Made by a program: the position numbers and the translations under genes | Notes under the pieces: model-generated | Seen by the model: only the letters and a program-made list of their open reading frames with translations | What the model was told of the DNA's origin: nothing | The model's database searches: none | Part shown: piece after piece, positions 36,721-48,219 of the stretch | How positions within the stretch are numbered: the first letter of the stretch is position 1 | Layout of the letters: the number at the start of each line of letters is the position of its first letter | Assembly (NCBI GenBank): GCA_038363925.1 | Contig: JAQQWL010000005.1 | Coordinates: forward strand, 434,001 to 498,000 | DNA from: Apiospora phragmitis | Lineage: Eukaryota; Ascomycota; Sordariomycetes; Amphisphaeriales; Apiosporaceae | Reading direction: 5' to 3' | DNA length: 64,000 nucleotides

Positions 36721-38359
36721 TTTGGTCATTAAGAATGAACGAATCGGTGTGTCATTAAGGCAAGCTATCCGTATGATAAGCAACCTAACATGCGAATAGC
36801 AGGATACTGTATGATAAGGCTGGATAAAGTATAATAAAATGCCCGGAGACTATGTAGCAAGTCTGTTCTAATCTATAGTCTCGTATAATTAGGTAGATTG
36901 TAGATAAATATATTCGATATTGAATAAAACACTTTTTGCTGTCATATCTTTTTATTGTGGCAGTAGAGTAAGACGGTCCTATATTATAATATATCACAGA
37001 TTTTAGTTTAAAGTGCATGTTATATGTGTTAGTTAGTTTCGATCTTTAATATATCGTGTAAGCTTCCTGCCTGAATATTTTTATTTATAATATAGAGTGG
37101 ACTATGTTGTTCCATGCACAGGTGTTTCCGTATGTACGGCCTAGTAAGTATAGCAGCCTTACCCTCATGATACAGGCCCTATTTACACCACCTAAACAGA
37201 GCTAAAGCTTATGATTCAAGAGGGCGAGCTCGTCGAGTAAGTTCGCATGGCCTATAATTATTCGCAGGTTGTAGTTGAGCCGATTAATCTCATACATTAA
37301 CTTTCCTCGCGCCATCATAGCAAGGACAGACGGGTGTAGATTGTCTTGTAGGTAAAATGACATTGCTTATATGTTAATTCTTAATTAAACTAAATTTTCT
37401 AATTATTTAGAATTCATTAGATACGTATATGTAATATGTATAGTACATTATGTCGTTTGTGTTGCCTGTCGCTAGAATGGGAATCCTTGGCCGCGTTGAT
37501 ATTGAGCACTGAGCCTGACCGAATCAGTCCCCACTATGGTAAAATGGTAGACTATGAGTTATTCCTAGGAGAGTACAGTATAGCAACATGATTATAGTAG
37601 CTCTTTACTACGTATCGTATTGATTTCGCGGATTACGGCACGCTACAGCAGATAACGAAATCGGCTTCCCCTTCGATAACAACCAAACGAGTTCTCCGCT
37701 CAGACCACTTTCCGCTTTAGGAAGACACACAGTGCGGGCTTTTAATATGCTGACTGTCTCTTAATGTAGTCACTGACGCCTTGGCAGGTACATCACGAAG
37801 TACTGTGTCGGTCATCTAATTCTGCACCCCACTTCAAGTAATCCATCCGACTCTAGAGCAGACAATGGACGATAAACAGAACCGTCATCAGCGATTATTG
37901 CATGCCGGGCTTACAGTATTGAATAAAGGTCCAACGTGTTGTTAATCCTATTATCTTAAGAAGTCCTCCAAAACCATAAGACTAGGTGCGCAACACCTCT
38001 TGAACTTGACGATTTCCAATTAGAGATTCCCCCACGATGCGATCGTCAAATAATAGAGATAAGCGCTGGCGGCTGCCCGCCAAATAGCAGCGCAGCATAG
38101 GGGCCTCAAAGTGAATACAGCTTAGCGTCCAGCATCGTCTCTGGCTCCTTTGTCTGCTCCAAACCAACAATAATACAATCCACGTCCAATACTGGATGCA
38201 GTTCCTGATTTCCGCCATATCTGGCGGTTCGCTGCTTCTGGAACCATCTGTGACTCATTTCGTTCGAGTCTGACAATGGATCTCTCTGCCCCGCCAAATC
38301 TGTTTCGCCACCGTCTTCGTCAAGACTGGCGCTGTCTTGCCTGGTGCATAGCCGCGAAA
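36721..38359. other. AT-rich spacer, no gene recognised
   Basis: 36784-37440 is AT-rich RIP-like sequence. 37440-38275 is more normal, with short overlapping ORFs on both strands and no motif. The 38276 in-frame ATG upstream of the ORF2 start may be an alternative start for that gene. Confidence 0.4.
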
Positions 38360-39679
38360 ATGGATGATAAGTTTGATTCGTATCAATATGATTCGTTCGA
38401 CGACGATGGTGGTGCTGCTTTTGGCTTTCCTAGTCTATCTCCTCAGGCTTTAGTCAATACTCAGCAGAGCTGGCGAGCGTCGCTTGCGCCTTCTAAGGGT
38501 TTCGCGTCAGAAGAATCGCTTCAGTGCGCTGATCGCAGGCAGTTGAGCATCGAGCGAGCAACGCTTCCCTTGCTGCAGCTTGCTGACTGGAAAGAGGACG
38601 AAGCCTACGATGACGAGCCACCTCGCTATATCCACTACTCGATTGAGTTCAAGGTGATGTACAACAACAGAATCCTTCTAAAGGACACAGAGCCCGACCT
38701 TGTGCTGGCGCCGGGCGCCTACTGGCTCAAGTTCTTACAACCAAAGCTGAAGATATTAGTTAAGACGAAGCTCCGAAGAGCTAAGGACTTAGTGCAAATT
38801 AATAATACTACTATTATAATCTCTGTGCGAGATCGCTCTGCGCGCGATCTTATTAAATATTTTAGCGGTTTTAATATTAACTAGAGGCTTATCGAGAAGC
38901 AGCTTCGAACATGGACGCCCCTCTTTCAAGAAGGGAAGCCACTACGACTCGCGATCGGCTTTACCTACGTAGATGCCGACAGACCGGGCGACGCATCAAC
39001 CGGGGCCACTACCCGAGGGAGATTATCTGCCACCCAAACAATGCTTGCCAGACGATCAACCCAGCTACACGCTGAAGCAACGACGGGTCAGCAGACCACC
39101 TAGAACGAGCTCTACGAACGAATGCGATACCCGGGACCTCTCTGCCATCTCGGTCCATATTGTTAGCGTGACAGCGCGAACAGCAAACACTACAGGCTAC
39201 GTACCCATCACTTCCGAAGCCTGATTCGTCATATCGAAAAAGGTCACCCTATTAATTGTCACGACGATGTGCCCGATTTCCTTCGTACCCAGCTCTATGC
39301 CGAAAAACAGCAGGATGTAGAGCGCAAGCAGAAGCGGAAGCGCGATACCTCTCCCCGAAATCTTCCGTCTATCCAGATTACCAATATCTTACCTGGCCAG
39401 TTAAACGGACAAGCCTTGGAGGAATATCCAACCGCCTGTTCTAATCCTATTACTATCTACGGCTCGAAAGATAGAGCCGTTAAGAGATACTGCGAATAGC
39501 AATATACGAAGGTGGACGACATAGGACTGAAGTTCGAGTTTCGGAAGGCTCGAGATTTAACTCTAGCCGAGGGTTTAGACCTTGAGCAGCTACACGAGGA
39601 TCAGGATTACAAATTCCTATTAGACAAGGGTGTAAAGCTTGGTATCGCCAGACGCTTCGTTCGCGATGTTAAGATCTAG
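38360..39679 (+). pseudogene. ORF2 partner of the transposase, pair copy 2 (best preserved)
   Basis: 440 codons in one frame from the ATG at 38360 (MDDKFDSYQYDSFDDDGG) to TAG 39677-39679, with only four internal TAGs, at least three at expected Trp positions. Acidic N-terminus, then YIHYSIEFKVMYNNRILLKD and TIIISVRDRSARDLIKYF, and the Cys block YPGPLCHLGPYC followed by a TAG for Trp. Next are KHYRLRTHHFRSLI, HDDVPDFLRTQLYAEKQQD, a basic linker, SIQITNILPGQ, and the C-terminal helix bundle LDKGVKLGIARRFVRD. An in-frame ATG also exists at 38276. It ends 92 bp before the stop of the minus-strand transposase. I do not recognise the family; DNA binding is only inferred from context and the Cys/His pattern. 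Confidence 0.7.
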
Positions 39680-39771
39680 GCTAGTCCGTTAAGTGACGAG
39701 TAACGAATGATGAGCGATAAGTGATACATAATAGAATCGTTTCTATTTGCGTCTAATATGTTTTCAAGCTT

Positions 39772-40752
39772 CTACGGTTCTTCAATAGACAGTCCTGCAT
39801 GCCGAAAATGTCCCTCTGCACTTGACCGTCTTAATCCTACGACGTCTATACACCACTTTAAAAAGATAATAAAATCCTACTGCGAGTTGTACAGGTGACC
39901 GTGTCGTTTAATAAAGGCCTTGAGCTCGGCAAAGAACTCTTTAATCGGATTCAAATCGGGTAAGTACGGCGGTAGGAACAGAAGCTTAACTCCGGCATTA
40001 TCACATAGTCGTTAGATTCTATCAGGCTGATGAAACGGTGCGTTATCCATAATAAGAACAGACTTCGGCTCCGGCCACCTCCTACATAGAGGCAGAAGCT
40101 CTTGAATAAAGTTATTAAACGCCTTACTATCCGTAAACCCCTAGAAGATACGCGAAAACATAACGCCATTTTATGTATAGGCCGGCAAGATCTGATACTT
40201 ACGACCACGGTGGAAGCGTGCTGTTTATACGGGTGCTACGCTTTAAGGTGACCATCCGGTTCGTCGGAAGCCTGCACGCTTGTCACAACCCGATTCGTTA
40301 ATATACACTAGGTGGTAAGAGCGGAACTCGGATAGAGCATAGCTGTAAAAGTCTCGTAACTCGGCATTTCGTTCTTCGGTAACGCGTCGGGTAGTTTTCT
40401 TAGACCATCCGATAGACGCGAGGGCTCTGCTCACGCTCATTTTCGTCACCTCGACGTCGAACTCGGCCGCGAGAAATGCGACCATCTCGTCCTGGTACAT
40501 CTCGGGCCTCTCGATCAAACGATCGCATAGAGCGTCAAGTATCGGCGGCGTGATGGTTCGAGGTCGTCCGACAGCGTTTCGAGGCGCTCTGGTGGTGCTA
40601 AAGCATCGCAGGTTCGCTCGGATCGTACGAATGGAACGTGTGCTATACCTAACGGCTTCCGTAATCTGTTTATCAGCAAACTGATTACTCTCGATCATGG
40701 CTTGGGCGCGTTCGTGTGTAGCCTCTGCCAGGTTTGGGGCTATTGATGTCAC
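39772..40752 (-). pseudogene. Tc1/mariner-type transposase, pair copy 2
   Basis: From the ATG at 40752 to TAG 39772-39774 in one frame, about 326 codons. The first 169 are open (HTH: STRSIRTIRANLRCFSTTRA; linker VGRPRTITPPIL; EFDVEVTKMSVSRAL), then VYINESGCDKRAGFRRTGWS. After that, RIP-type stops interrupt KYQILPAYT, SVLIMDNAPFHQPDRI and LPPYLPDLNPIKEFFAELKA. The first catalytic Asp is again Asn (IN-E). It is convergent with the ORF2 copy at 38360-39679. No terminal inverted repeats could be paired by eye. Confidence 0.8.
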
Positions 40753-41243
40753 CTTGATGGCGGATGCGTAGATGGCGGTTGGTGTCTTTGTTCTGGGTGT
40801 TTCAGGACAAGAACAAAGGCACGCTTAGGCCACCTGCCGCCTAAAAACCCCGCCACGGGACGACAACCCCTCTAATACCTGCCTGAGAAGGCTGCTGCAT
40901 TGCGACTGTTCACTAGACATTATAACAACAGGCAAAACTCCTGCATCTACCAGTTACATCGCCATACGCACCCAACGTCAGACGCATGAAAGACGACTCA
41001 ATTGGCACGATGTGTAGATCCCGTGACTGGCTCAGCCTTATCACAATTACCCCGACAATGGGCGCAATGTGTGCCTTGTGCTGGACTTCTGTTCAGCAGG
41101 GTTGGCTCAGCTTACCTGGCTTTTTTTGGATAACCTAGTCTATTTCCCTGCTCCTCTACACTTCAGGCCATCCCTATAGACGAAGATATTCGCGACCTTC
41201 CAAAACATCGGTTCCAATCCTTAAAGCCAGCCTCTCGTCTACT
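40753..41243. other. Upstream region of the HET-NACHT-WD40 gene
   Basis: 491 bp without an ORF of note. It has normal composition, lacks RIP signs, and should contain the promoter of the 41244 gene. Confidence 0.4.
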
Positions 41244-44200
41244 ATGCGACTTCTACAGCGACAAGCGGATGGCAAGTTCACCCTTACCGAGGTGTCCCTT
41301 ACCGAGGTGTCCCAGAAGCCCCCGAGTATGCGATACTTTCGCATACCTGGGAAAAAGGCGAGGAGGTCACGTTCGAAGACGTCATGCAAAATAGGGAACT
41401 CGACAAGATCAACAAGAAAGGCTACCAGAAGCTCGAGTTCTGTTCAAGGCAGGCTGCCGACGATAATATTCAATACTTCTGGGTGGACAGCTGCTGCATC
41501 GACAAATCCAACGCCGTTGAACTCTCAGAGGCCATCAATTCCATGTTCCGCTGGTATCAACAGTCGACTAAATGCTACGCATACCTTGCCGATGTTTCGA
41601 AAAGCATCGATATCGAGACCGACGAACCATCGCGATCGACGTGGAAGCTCTCTTTCCGAATGAGTAGGTGGTTTACCCGAGGTTGGACACTCCAAGAGCT
41701 GATTGCGCCGACGTCGGTGGAGTTCTTCTCACGGGAAGGCCAGCGCCTAGGCGACAAAAGATCACTTGAACAATTGCTCATCGACATCACGAACATCCCC
41801 GAACCCGCCCTCCGAGGAAGTCCCCTTGTACAGTTCAGTATTGAGGAACGTATGTCATGGGCAAAAGGCCGAACGACGACGCGCGAAGAAGACATGGCAT
41901 ATTCTCTCTTTGGGATATTCGGCGTTTTCTTACCTCTTATATATGGCGAAGGGGCGCAGAGTGCGCGGTCGCGTTTACGCAGGGAGATATCTACAACTCA
42001 GGACTCCCTGGTGAAGGTGCTCGCGAAGTTACCTATTGCAGAAGGAGCCGCCTTCGACTCGCATGCCGAAGAACACAATGCGACCTGCCTCCAAGACACT
42101 CGAGTCGATCTCTTGCGCGAAATCGACGAATGGATTCAGGATCCGAACGCTGAAGCGATGTTCTGGCTCAACGGCATGGCAGGAACGGGCAAATCCACCA
42201 TCTCACGCACCCTAGCGCAAACTGCCTCCACCGGCGGGTTCCTTGGTGCTAGCTTCTTCTTTAAACGTGGTGAAGGAGACCGTGGCGGCGTGTTCAAGTT
42301 CTTTCCTACCCTGGCGGCGCAGCTGTGTTCACGGGAACCGGCTGTTGTACCCTATATTAAGGCTATTATCGATTCCGATCCTTTAGTTTTCGGGAAATCG
42401 ATGCCAGAACAAATCGAGAAGCTCATACTTCAACCGCTATTGAAGATTTCAGGAGATGCATACAAGGACCGCGCTCTTCTGATTGTCGTCGATGCCCTTG
42501 ACGAGTGTGAGCACGAGGAGGATGTAAGACTCCTAATTAACCTGTTCTCGAGCTCGAAAAGAATACAGTCGCCACGGCTCAAAATCTTCCTTACCAGCAG
42601 ACCGGAGCTTCCTATTCGTCTTGGCTTCACTTCGATCAAGGGGGCATACCAAGACCTTATCCTTCACGAGGTCGCTACATCCGTGATTGAGCACGACATC
42701 CAGGCCTTCTTCAACAGTGAGCTCACGCGAGTAAAGAATGACTACAACGCTTCCGTGGCAGAAGACCGACATATATCATCCGCTATATGGCCAAGCGAAG
42801 ATGACATGCAGATCTTAGTTAAAATGGCGGTACCGCTATTCATCTTTGCCGCTACCGTTTGTCGGTTTGTCGCCGATCGAAGACTCGGGGACCCTGCAGG
42901 CCAACTACAAGAGATCATAAACTACCGGGCGACGGCTCAAGACTCTCAGCTCGAGGCGACATATATGCCTGTATTGAACAAGCTCCTCAGCGATATGTCA
43001 GGCGAGCAGAGAAAGCACATCGTTAAGCGGTTTCGATCGATTGTTGGGCCAATTGTTATTCTCGCTGAACCCCTTACCCTAGCTTCCTTAGCACGGCTAC
43101 TAGGTACGCCTACGAGCACGATTGCTAACACTTTAGACCTACTTCACTCCGTTCTCAGTATCCCCGATTCATCGGAACAACCGATCCGACTACTGCATTT
43201 ATCCTTCCGCGACTTCCTTCTCGACCCGGAAAAGCGAGAGAACAACCTGTTCTGGATTGATGAGAAGGAGGTCCATCTTCGGCTAGCTACGGAATGTCTG
43301 CGAGTCATGAATAGCTCGCTGCGGATGGATATCTGCCAAGTCCAAGCACCATGGACAGCACTCTCCGAGATCGATACTTGGCAAATCGAGAAGCACCTGC
43401 GACCAGAGATGCAGTATGCCTGCCGCTACTGGGTTTACCACCTAGAGCATTCCAGCACACAGCTCTCCGATGGTGAAGAGGTGCACAACTTCTTAACCCG
43501 CCACTTCCTCCACTGGCTAGAATCGCTCAGTTTAATGAACAGAGTTTCAGAAAGCCTAGAGATTATAGCCACAATAAGAGGCCTCACTGTAAGTTACGAA
43601 TTTATTCGTTTCGTTAGGTGGCTAACACCCGTTTAAGTCAAGTTCTGCTAAACAACTCGACGCTTTCTTCGACGATGCGAACCGCTTTATTCTCGTTAAT
43701 GTTTCTTCTATCCGGGTTGCCCCTCTTCAGGTCTATTCATCTGGGCTTCTCTTCGCCCCAAAACAAAGTGTGATCCGTACTGCATTTGAATATGATATTC
43801 CACAATGGATAAAACGTCGGCCGGAGGTCGACGACAAGTGGAATAATTGCCGCCAGACGCTCGAGGGCCACAGCTCTTCGGTCAACTCGGTGGCATTCTC
43901 GCACGACAGCAAGCTGGTGGCGTCGGCGTCGGAAGACGAGACGGTCAAGGTCTGGAACGTGCTGACGGGCCAGGAGTTGCAGACGCTCGAGGGCCACAGC
44001 CTCCGGGTCAGCTCGGTGGCGTTCTCGCCCGACAGCAAGCTGCTGGCGTCGGCCTCAGACAAGACGGTGAAGGTCTGGGACGCCGAGACAGGCCAAGAGT
44101 TGCAGACGCTCGAGGGCCACAGCCTCCGGGTCAGCTCGGTGGCGTTCTCGCCCGACAGCAAGCTCGTGGCATCGGCGTCTTGGGACGGCACGGTCAAGGT

Positions 44201-45431
44201 CTGGGACGCGCAGACAGGCCAAGAGTTGCAGACGCTCAAGGGCCACAGCTTCTTTGTCAACTCGGTGGCGTTCTCGCCCGACAGCAAGCTGGTGGCGTCG
44301 GCGTCTTGTGACAAGACGGTCAAGGTCTGGAACGTGCTGACGGGCCAAGAGTTGCAGACGCTCAAGGGCCATAGAGATGTTGTCAACTCGGTGGCGTTCT
44401 CGCACGACGGCAGGCTGCTGGCGTCGGCGTCTTGGGACGGCACGGTCAAGGTCTGGGACGCGCAGACAGGCCAAGAGTTGCAGACGCTCCAGGGCCATAG
44501 AGATGTTGTCAACTCGGTGGCGTTCTCGCACGACGGCAAGCTGGTGGCGTCGGCGTCGGACGACCGCACGGTCAAGCTCTGGAACGCGCAGACGGGCCAA
44601 GAGATGGAGACGCTCCAGGGCCATAGGTATGGCGTCAGCTCGGTGGCGTTCTCGCACGACAGCAAGCTGGTGGCGTCGGCGTCGGACGACCAGACGGTCA
44701 AGGTCTGGAACGTGCTGACGGGCCAAGAGATGGAGACGCTCAAGGGCCACAGCGAGTGGGTCAACTCGGTGGCGTTCTCGCACGACAGCAAGCTGGTGGC
44801 GTCGGCGTCGCGCGACCAGACGGTCAAGGTCTGGGACGCCGAGACGGGCCAAGAGTTGCAGACGCTCAAGGGCCACAGCGAGTGGGTCAACTCGGTGGCG
44901 TTCTCGCCCGACAGCAAGCTGGTGGCATCGGCCTCAGACCATAAGAACGTGAAGGTCTGGAACGCGCAGACGGGCCAAGAGCTGGAGACGCTCCAGGGCC
45001 ATATAGATGGCGTCCACTTGGTGGCATTCTCACACGACAGCAAGCTGGTGGCGTCGCCGTCTTGGGACTACACGGTCAAAGTCTCGGACGCGCAGAGGGG
45101 CCAAGAACTGCAAATTACCCATATAGGCACTACTTCCTCTACATTATCATTTAGCCCGGACTCTTCATCTATTCTCACCGAAGTTGGTGCTATTCCCGTT
45201 GGTAGCCAACCTAGCCAGCCATCACCTCCACCGCGCAAGATTGCACGCCTCGTCTATGGTATCAGCGAGGATCACAGCTGGATAACTTGGTATGGAGATT
45301 ATCTGTTATGGTTACCGCCTGATTTCCGGCCAGTATCATCCGCTGTTGCCGGTTCTTTGATTACGATCGGTTGTGCTTCGGGGAGGGTGGTTTTCATAGA
45401 ATGCGACATGGAAGGGGTTAGGAAGCAGTGA
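41244..45431 (+). CDS. HET-NACHT-WD40 protein (het-D/het-E-like, HNWD family)
   Basis: Start ATG 41244 (MRLLQRQADGKFTLTEVS). A one-base frame change lies between about 41281 and 41333, near a perfect 15-bp tandem duplication (LTEVS twice). HET domain: YAILSHTWEKGEEVTFEDV, FWVDSCCIDKSNAVEL, RWFTRGWTLQELIAP. NACHT: P-loop WLNGMAGTGKSTISRTLAQ (about 42165-42220), Walker B LLIVVDALDECEHEEDV, FLTSRPELPIR. The intron at 43589-43637 (GTAAGT, GGCTAAC, AAG) joins RGLT to SSSAKQLDAFFDDANRF in phase 0. Ten WD40 repeats of 42 residues follow, then a C-terminal tail to TGA at 45431. HNWD proteins are NLR-like receptors: repeats sense a partner protein, NACHT oligomerises, HET triggers incompatibility cell death. 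Apart from the N-terminal frame break the gene is intact and not RIPped. Confidence 0.9.
43589..43637 (+). other. Intron of the HNWD gene
   Basis: 49 nt, donor GTAAGT, branch-like GGCTAAC, acceptor AAG. It falls between codons, and removing it fuses the NACHT frame with the WD40 frame without a stop. Confidence 0.75.
43856..45113 (+). repeat. Ten near-identical 126-bp WD40 units
   Basis: Each unit encodes 42 residues (one is a codon shorter). The frame is almost invariant (SVAFS, KLVASAS, TVKVW, TGQE). Differences gather just after GH (SSS, SLR, SFF, RDV, RYG, SEW, IDG), around the Asp of the ASxDxT turn, and in NVL/DAE/DAQ. Such high identity between units points to concerted evolution by unequal crossing-over or gene conversion. 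Confidence 0.9.
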
Positions 45432-46254
45432 TTCTTGTGCAATTTCTATTTTAGGGCTTCTACTCTTTATCTTTTTTTTTTACTACCTTTAAAAATGGAG
45501 GGTTCCAGGGAGCGTCGTTAATTTATAGACCGCTTCGCCTTCGTTAGGGACCAGGAAGATTCTAGACACAGGTCCGAAATGAGTAATATTTGTTGCCACC
45601 GTAAAGCAGGAGGGGTATATGCCAAGTCTATCTAGTGGCGCCAGCCCTCGATCAATCGATAGAATTGAAGGGCATGCAGTCTTCTTCGTGGTGCTCTATA
45701 TGGGATGCTAGAACATTCCTCGAAACTGGGTTATGTACCTATGCTTTTAAGGTAATGCCTTCTTGTGGTTAATGAGGCAAGTGTCTCGTGAGTGATTACC
45801 TAAGAGCCTATATAGGATGACAGGTACATGCCAAGCCTTGGTAAAGTACAAAACCAGACATCTGGTCAGCGGGTAAGCGTCACTGTGCACCTTTCCTAAA
45901 ATAGAAAGTGGTCCAAGCGGAGATGAATTTCTCGGCCCCCCAGCGAGGAAGCCGATTTCGTTACCTTCTGTAATTCACCAAGTCCTTGTAAGTGAAGCAA
46001 TGATACAATAGATAATGATGACACCCAGCGCTTCCAAATTCGTATGCGCTTACAGAATGGCCCCCACTCAGCAGGGTGGAGGATAAAGTCAGCACGGATA
46101 TTGACTACATATTATAAACACTCTGGTTGAGATGTGGTGGGTAACCTTTTTCAGACATCCAACACCCAGTATGCATGGACTGTCTTCAATGTTGAATCGT
46201 ATCCTAGCTACAAGATTTTCATATTGATCTCGATTACTTACAGCAATCAAAACC
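45432..46254. other. Intergenic region between HNWD and acyl reductase genes
   Basis: About 820 bp without a coding frame. It contains the HNWD terminator region (T-rich at 45470-45480) and the promoter of the reductase. The sequence before the ATG at 46255 is CAATCAAAACC, a good fungal start context. Confidence 0.45.
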
Positions 46255-47319
46255 ATGGCAGCAACTCGCTATGATGCCGTTCTCGATTTCTTTGCCAGCC
46301 AGACGGTCTTCCTGACCGGCAGTACTGGCGGCCTCGGCGGATGCATCTTGTACAAACTAGTAGTCACCCTGAAAGTGGCCAAGGTCTTCGTGTTGGTGCG
46401 CCACGATGCTGAGACGGCCCGGCGCAAGTGGGCGGCCAGCATGGGCATCAAAGCAGACGATGTCTTCGCGAGCGACAGGGTAGTCCTCCTTGCGGGGGAC
46501 TGCACAAAGCCACGGCTCGGTCTTTCGACCCAGGACTACCTGACCATGCAGAAGAGCGTGTCGATCATCATCAACGCCTCGGCCAACATCAACTTCAATG
46601 ACCCCCTCGATAAGCTTGTCGCGAGCAACTGCCTGTCGGCGCTCGAGGTAGCGGCACTCGGCACGGCCATGCCCAACCTCCAGCGCTTCGTGCACATCTC
46701 GACCGCTTACGTGAACACTTTTCTGGACGACGGACTGATTAAGGAAAAGGTTTATTCGTTCGGCAATCCAGAATCCGAGCTCCGGCAAGTGCTCAGGGGT
46801 GAAACGCCTGAGCGGGTCCGGTATCATGCGTGGCCCTATGGCTACTCGAAGTATCTTGCGGAGCAGCTCCTGGTCCAGCGCTTTTCTCAGCTGCCCTTGT
46901 TGATTGTTCGGCCGTCGTCTCTGGGCCCCGCCTTGGACGCGCCATTTCCCCAGTACATACCCCAGGCGTCCTGCCCGCTGTCGAACATGTACGCCAGGCT
47001 GATGTATCCCACAGGGGGCGTCAACACATGGCATGTGCCCGACGGTATCACCTCAGGCTCCAACATCCTGGACGAGATCCCGGTGGACATAGTCGCCAAC
47101 ATGATGCTGCAGCACGTCTGCCGTGGCACGGCAGGTGCCGTCCATGCGGGCTCAGAACTCTATATCCTGCGCACGCTGGACCATTTCCTCGCTGACGTGG
47201 ACGAACACGTTCCCGACGAGTGGAGGAGGAAAATGGCGAGGAACGTTTTCACGTCGGATCGGTCGCAGAAGGAATGCAAGATTACCAGGTTCTACCGAGT
47301 TGGCACCCGAGACTGGTAG
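46255..47319 (+). CDS. Fatty acyl-CoA reductase-like protein (NAD-binding 4 / male-sterility type), 3' end truncated
   Basis: 354 codons. Rossmann fold at the start (TVFLTGSTGGLGGCILYKL, TGxxGxxG). Then VRHDAETARRKWAASMG, NASANINFNDPLDKLV, HISTAYVNTF and the catalytic YGYSKYLAEQLL (YxxxK), followed by VRPSSLGPALDAPFPQY. The family reduces fatty acyl-CoA to alcohols or aldehydes with NADPH. The frame ends at TAG 47317-47319 after RVGTRDW, but beyond it the same frame stays readable to about 47594 (FCTLRSAGLDFTGLLGL, YNPDIYIRDRLTQVIRSV, SKRSVVIASHDSLVEVYRF) with further TAA/TAG. The stop is therefore probably a RIP-type CAG-to-TAG change, and the original protein was about 90 residues longer. 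The gene body is GC-rich and clean. Confidence 0.85.
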   Translation: MAATRYDAVLDFFASQTVFLTGSTGGLGGCILYKLVVTLKVAKVFVLVRHDAETARRKWAASMGIKADDVFASDRVVLLAGDCTKPRLGLSTQDYLTMQKSVSIIINASANINFNDPLDKLVASNCLSALEVAALGTAMPNLQRFVHISTAYVNTFLDDGLIKEKVYSFGNPESELRQVLRGETPERVRYHAWPYGYSKYLAEQLLVQRFSQLPLLIVRPSSLGPALDAPFPQYIPQASCPLSNMYARLMYPTGGVNTWHVPDGITSGSNILDEIPVDIVANMMLQHVCRGTAGAVHAGSELYILRTLDHFLADVDEHVPDEWRRKMARNVFTSDRSQKECKITRFYRVGTRDW

Positions 47320-47594
47320 TTCTGCACCCTGCGATCAGCTGGTCTGGATTTTACCGGCCTTTTAGGTTTATCGTTATAAGGCTATAACCCAGACATATAT
47401 ATCCGGGATAGATTAACGCAGGTTATAAGGAGCGTGCCTAAGGACATGTTTCGCGAGAGCGAAGATAGAGGGCCCCTGTTTAAGACGTCTAGGCTGTAGC
47501 AGATCCTAAGTAAGCGTTCCGTGGTAATAGCTAGTCACGATAGCCTTGTAGAGGTATATAGGTTTACTTTACGTTCCTTAATAATTCGTTATAA
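47320..47594 (+). pseudogene. RIPped 3' end of the acyl reductase gene
   Basis: Continues the reductase frame past the TAG at 47317, interrupted only by TAA at about 47377 and TAG at about 47497. The composition changes to AT-rich inside this stretch, marking where RIP reached into the gene. Confidence 0.6.
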
Positions 47595-47940
47595 ATAAAA
47601 GATATTATTATAAAGCTATTATAAATAACGCCGTATCGCGTGGTTTATATCGTTATTAAATTCTTAATTAATTTAATTTCCGATACGCTATATAATCCGG
47701 TATATAAATCTATCCCTTCTAGTTTTTACCCCCACGTTATCCTAATACCTATCCTGTTTTTTATATTTAATTATTAACCGCTTCTCGTTACCGTCGCGTT
47801 AAGGATATTACGACTCGTTAATTAGGCTTAATCTTATTATTAAATAAAACTAACGGATATTTAAGTAAATAATTTAGGGCATTCTTAATATTCCTTAATT
47901 AAGGGCTTTCTAACTGGTTACTAGGTGGGAAGACTTCCCG

Positions 47941-48219
47941 CTAGAGTGACTCGCCTACCTGCCTATCCTTATTTTCTATAGCCTTTAACGCCCTAGCCAG
48001 GTTCTTAAATTCGGCGCACACGCTACCTAAAGACGCCGCGGCGCTTTCTATATAAGTTACTGCGGATTCCAAATACTCCACCATCGTGGCGTCCAGATCC
48101 GCCTTCGACACATGCACTAGAGCCGCCAGCGCACAGGCCGTCTTTTCTCCGTCGTCGACTGGGTCGGTCGGGTCGCTGCCGCTGTCAGCCTTAGGGGCGG
48201 GGAAGAAGATGTTCGGCAT
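47941..48219 (-). CDS. Hypothetical helical protein, 3' part RIPped
   Basis: ATG at 48217-48219 in a good context (ATCACCATG). 92 open codons: MPNIFFPAPKADSGSDPTDP, then a helical segment (SKADLDATMVEYLESAVTYI, LGSVCAEFKNLARALKAIEN) to TAG, after which the frame goes on through RIP-type stops. I do not recognise it. The position between a RIPped block and the duplicated segment suggests a piece of an old element. Confidence 0.4.
   Translation of the reverse strand: MPNIFFPAPKADSGSDPTDPVDDGEKTACALAALVHVSKADLDATMVEYLESAVTYIESAAASLGSVCAEFKNLARALKAIENKDRQVGESL

Noticed and set aside
9640..37000. DUF3435 (Starship captain) tyrosine recombinase
   Set aside because: Searched by eye for its conserved blocks in the RIPped regions and did not find them; absence is not proven.
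43733..45043. 436-codon minus-strand ORF, and further long ORFs at 44055-44876 (minus) and 43847-44311 (plus)
   Set aside because: They run through the WD40 array in other frames; a 126-bp unit is a multiple of three, so any stop-free frame of one unit stays open through all. The plus-strand WD40 frame is clearly the coding one.
46357..47034. 225-codon antisense ORF
   Set aside because: Shadow of the GC-rich acyl reductase gene; it has no motif.
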